The position numbers were made by a program, and so were the translations under genes. A stretch of DNA of 64,000 bases, from assembly GCF_022581195.2 (NCBI RefSeq), contig NC_061472.1, forward strand, positions 4,650,001-4,714,000. The letters are read 5' to 3'. This DNA is from Helicoverpa zea. Taxonomy: Eukaryota; Arthropoda; Insecta; Lepidoptera; Noctuidae. Every line of letters starts with the position of its first letter. The first letter of the stretch is position 1. Below the pieces are notes generated by a model. It was not told where the DNA came from. It ran no database searches and saw only the letters and a program-made list of their open reading frames with translations. Shown in pieces: positions 62,393 through 64,000 of the stretch.

Positions 62393-62782
62393 CTTGCACA
62401 CAACATATACGAATCCTCGCGAACCTTGCTGTTCGCACCTCGTAAAGCTGTACAAGACTTGCACACAACATATACGAATCCTCGCGAACCTTGCTGTTCA
62501 CACCTCGTAAAGCTGTACAAGACTTGCACACAACATATACGAATCCTCGCGAACCTTGCAGGTCGCACCTCGTAAAGCTGTACAAGACTTGCACACAACA
62601 TATACGAATCCTCGCGAACCTTGCAGGTCGCACCTCGTAAAGCTGTACAAGACTTGCACACAACATATACGAATCCTCGCGAACCTTGCAGGTCGCACCT
62701 CGTAAAGCTGTACAAGACTTGCACACAACATATACGAATCCTCGCGAACCTTGCAGGTCGCACCTCGTAAAGCTGTACAAGT
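62393..62782. repeat. Minisatellite, six copies of a 65-bp unit
   Basis: Units start CTTGCACACAACATATACGA at 62393, 62458, 62523, 62588, 62653 and 62718. The first two carry CTTGCTGTTC and the other four CTTGCAGGTC, so the array grew from two sub-variants. Open frames across it on both strands follow from low stop content. Confidence 0.95.
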
Positions 62783-62820
62783 TCTCGCCTCTCAGGCATA
62801 TAGGTCTATAGGTACATATG

Positions 62821-63160
62821 ATAGTTCTACTATCTAATACTTTCGCGCAACCTTACGATTTCCCACGGACCTTACTGTTAGCAACAGTGGAACGTGCCTC
62901 GCAAAGCTTTACGAATATAAATATAATAGTTCTACTATTTAATACTTTCGCGCAACTTTACGATTTCTCACGGACCTTACTGTTAGCAACAGTGGAACGT
63001 GCCTCGCAAAGCTTTACGAATATAAATATAATAGTTCTACTATTTAATACTTTCGCGCAACTTTACGATTTCTCACGGACCTTACTGTTAGCAACAGTGG
63101 AACGTGCCTCGCAAAGCTTTACGAATACAAATATAATAGTTCTACTATTTAGTACTGCCG
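62821..63160. repeat. Minisatellite, just over three copies of a 105-bp unit
   Basis: Units start ATAGTTCTACTAT at 62821, 62926, 63031 and (partial) 63136. The unit contains CGCGCAAC, CGGACCTTACTGTTAGCAAC and CCTCGCAAAGCTTTACGAAT, which resemble parts of the neighbouring 65-bp unit (CGCGAACCTTGCTGTTCGCA, CCTCGTAAAGCTGTAC), so the two arrays may share an origin. Confidence 0.93.
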
Positions 63161-64000
63161 TACGATCTCTAGTTTTTCAAACATGTAGGTACATAAATAC
63201 ATAGTAATTATGATCACACAAACGTACGTACCCGGTTGACTTCCGCAGTGGGCTCGTGAACTAGCAGATTTCTGCCAGTACTTACACATACATAATGACT
63301 AAAAGTAGAATTTAATTTAATATTTCAGAAGTTTTTTTTTATTGATAACAACATAACACAATAATTTATACGGTTGTACCTAAGTGGTAAATTGTGTCTA
63401 CAAATGAAATACCTTTGTATTTCCAATCTGCTTTTCAACGTGTCTAAGTGCCAGTATACCTATTATACAATGTTTAAAACTTAAACGGTCGAAACGCAGC
63501 TCTCCTGACGGAAAAGATATCTCGTTTACTCATGTTGTATCGTTAACTATTCTAAAAATTGTACTACTAGGGGAATTACATTTAATCTCGATGACAACAG
63601 AGCACTAACAGTTTAGTGCACTACTAATGTGTTAAGTAAAGGTAGGTATTCCTATTAGACTCGGAACCAACCTACCTAGCAATCATGTTTACATAGTTAC
63701 AGATCGCTTGGACCAGCCACCGTTCACATTTAATTTGACACCCCATTGCAAAATTATTTAAATAAATTAATAGCAAATGCTTAAAGCATAATATGAATCA
63801 AACTCAACTAATTTTGGTAACAGTTTCCTTTTATTAATTGAGAGTGGAATATTTCAAAGCTTAATTCCTTATCTCAGCATTGCAACAAGTAATCCGGTTT
63901 TCAACCGTATGGATCAGCACTGGCACTTGCATGCTTCTGCAGATACACTCTCTAAAAGAATTCTGATATACCTAAGCTTCGAGCGTTCTACATCAATGAG

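Larger units (their letters stand above)
58609..64000. other. Intergenic region right of the cyclin gene
   Basis: No coding exon was recognised. The stretch holds a MITE-like hairpin (58690-58822), a remnant repeat (59929-60120), and two minisatellites (62393-62782, 62821-63160). Open frames inside the two minisatellites follow from repetition and show no recognisable product. Confidence 0.55.

Noticed and set aside
62362..63204. Open frames of 77-145 codons on both strands
   Set aside because: They run through the 65-bp and 105-bp minisatellites, whose periods shift the frame at each unit; no known domain is seen.

Overview
The window is nuclear DNA of an insect, almost certainly a moth (Lepidoptera, probably Noctuoidea). 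The genes are split by GT-AG introns, the intergenic DNA is AT-rich, and there are tRNA-headed SINEs ending in (ATG)n of a kind common in moths. The first gene is a recognisable orthologue of moth serpin-3 (Drosophila Spn27A).

Layout: (1) 1-3545, intergenic, perhaps holding the 3' end of an unseen upstream gene. (2) 3546-15569, serpin gene A (serpin-3), 8 coding exons, 457 aa, with a Lys-Phe reactive bond set in N-K-F-G. (3) 15994-24921, about 8.9 kb of a 12-bp minisatellite (core GTACATAAGAGA) with higher-order structure that includes two nearly identical 3,338-bp tandem blocks. (4) 24924-27589, a complete-looking Tc1/mariner-type transposon with 452-bp inverted repeats and a two-exon transposase (DD41D spacing), inserted at a TA inside the satellite; a short satellite remnant follows. 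(5) 28536-33440, serpin gene B, 7 exons, 493 aa, with a classical inhibitory hinge and a Pro/Thr-rich C-terminal tail. (6) 33.5-42.4 kb, a repeat-rich gene desert. (7) 42448-54077, serpin gene C, 7 coding exons, 512 aa, in which the helix F segment is replaced by a charged insert of about 123 residues and the hinge is degenerate. (8) 54553-58580, a divergent mitotic cyclin (483 aa, two KEN boxes) starting about 310 bp after the poly(A) signal of serpin C. (9) 58.6-64 kb, no recognisable gene; remnants of repeats and two minisatellites (65 bp and 105 bp).

The three serpins are head-to-tail on the + strand and share several intron positions and phases, so they are a tandem-duplicated cluster. 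Serpin A should act in haemolymph to restrain prophenoloxidase-activating proteases; B looks like a secreted inhibitor of a protease preferring a hydrophobic P1; C is probably non-inhibitory or mechanistically unusual. The cyclin is an unrelated neighbour. Gene models were built by hand from splice sites and reading-frame continuity; all exon junctions given keep the frame. The many long open frames in 15.8-25 kb are a by-product of the 12-bp repeat and are not treated as genes.
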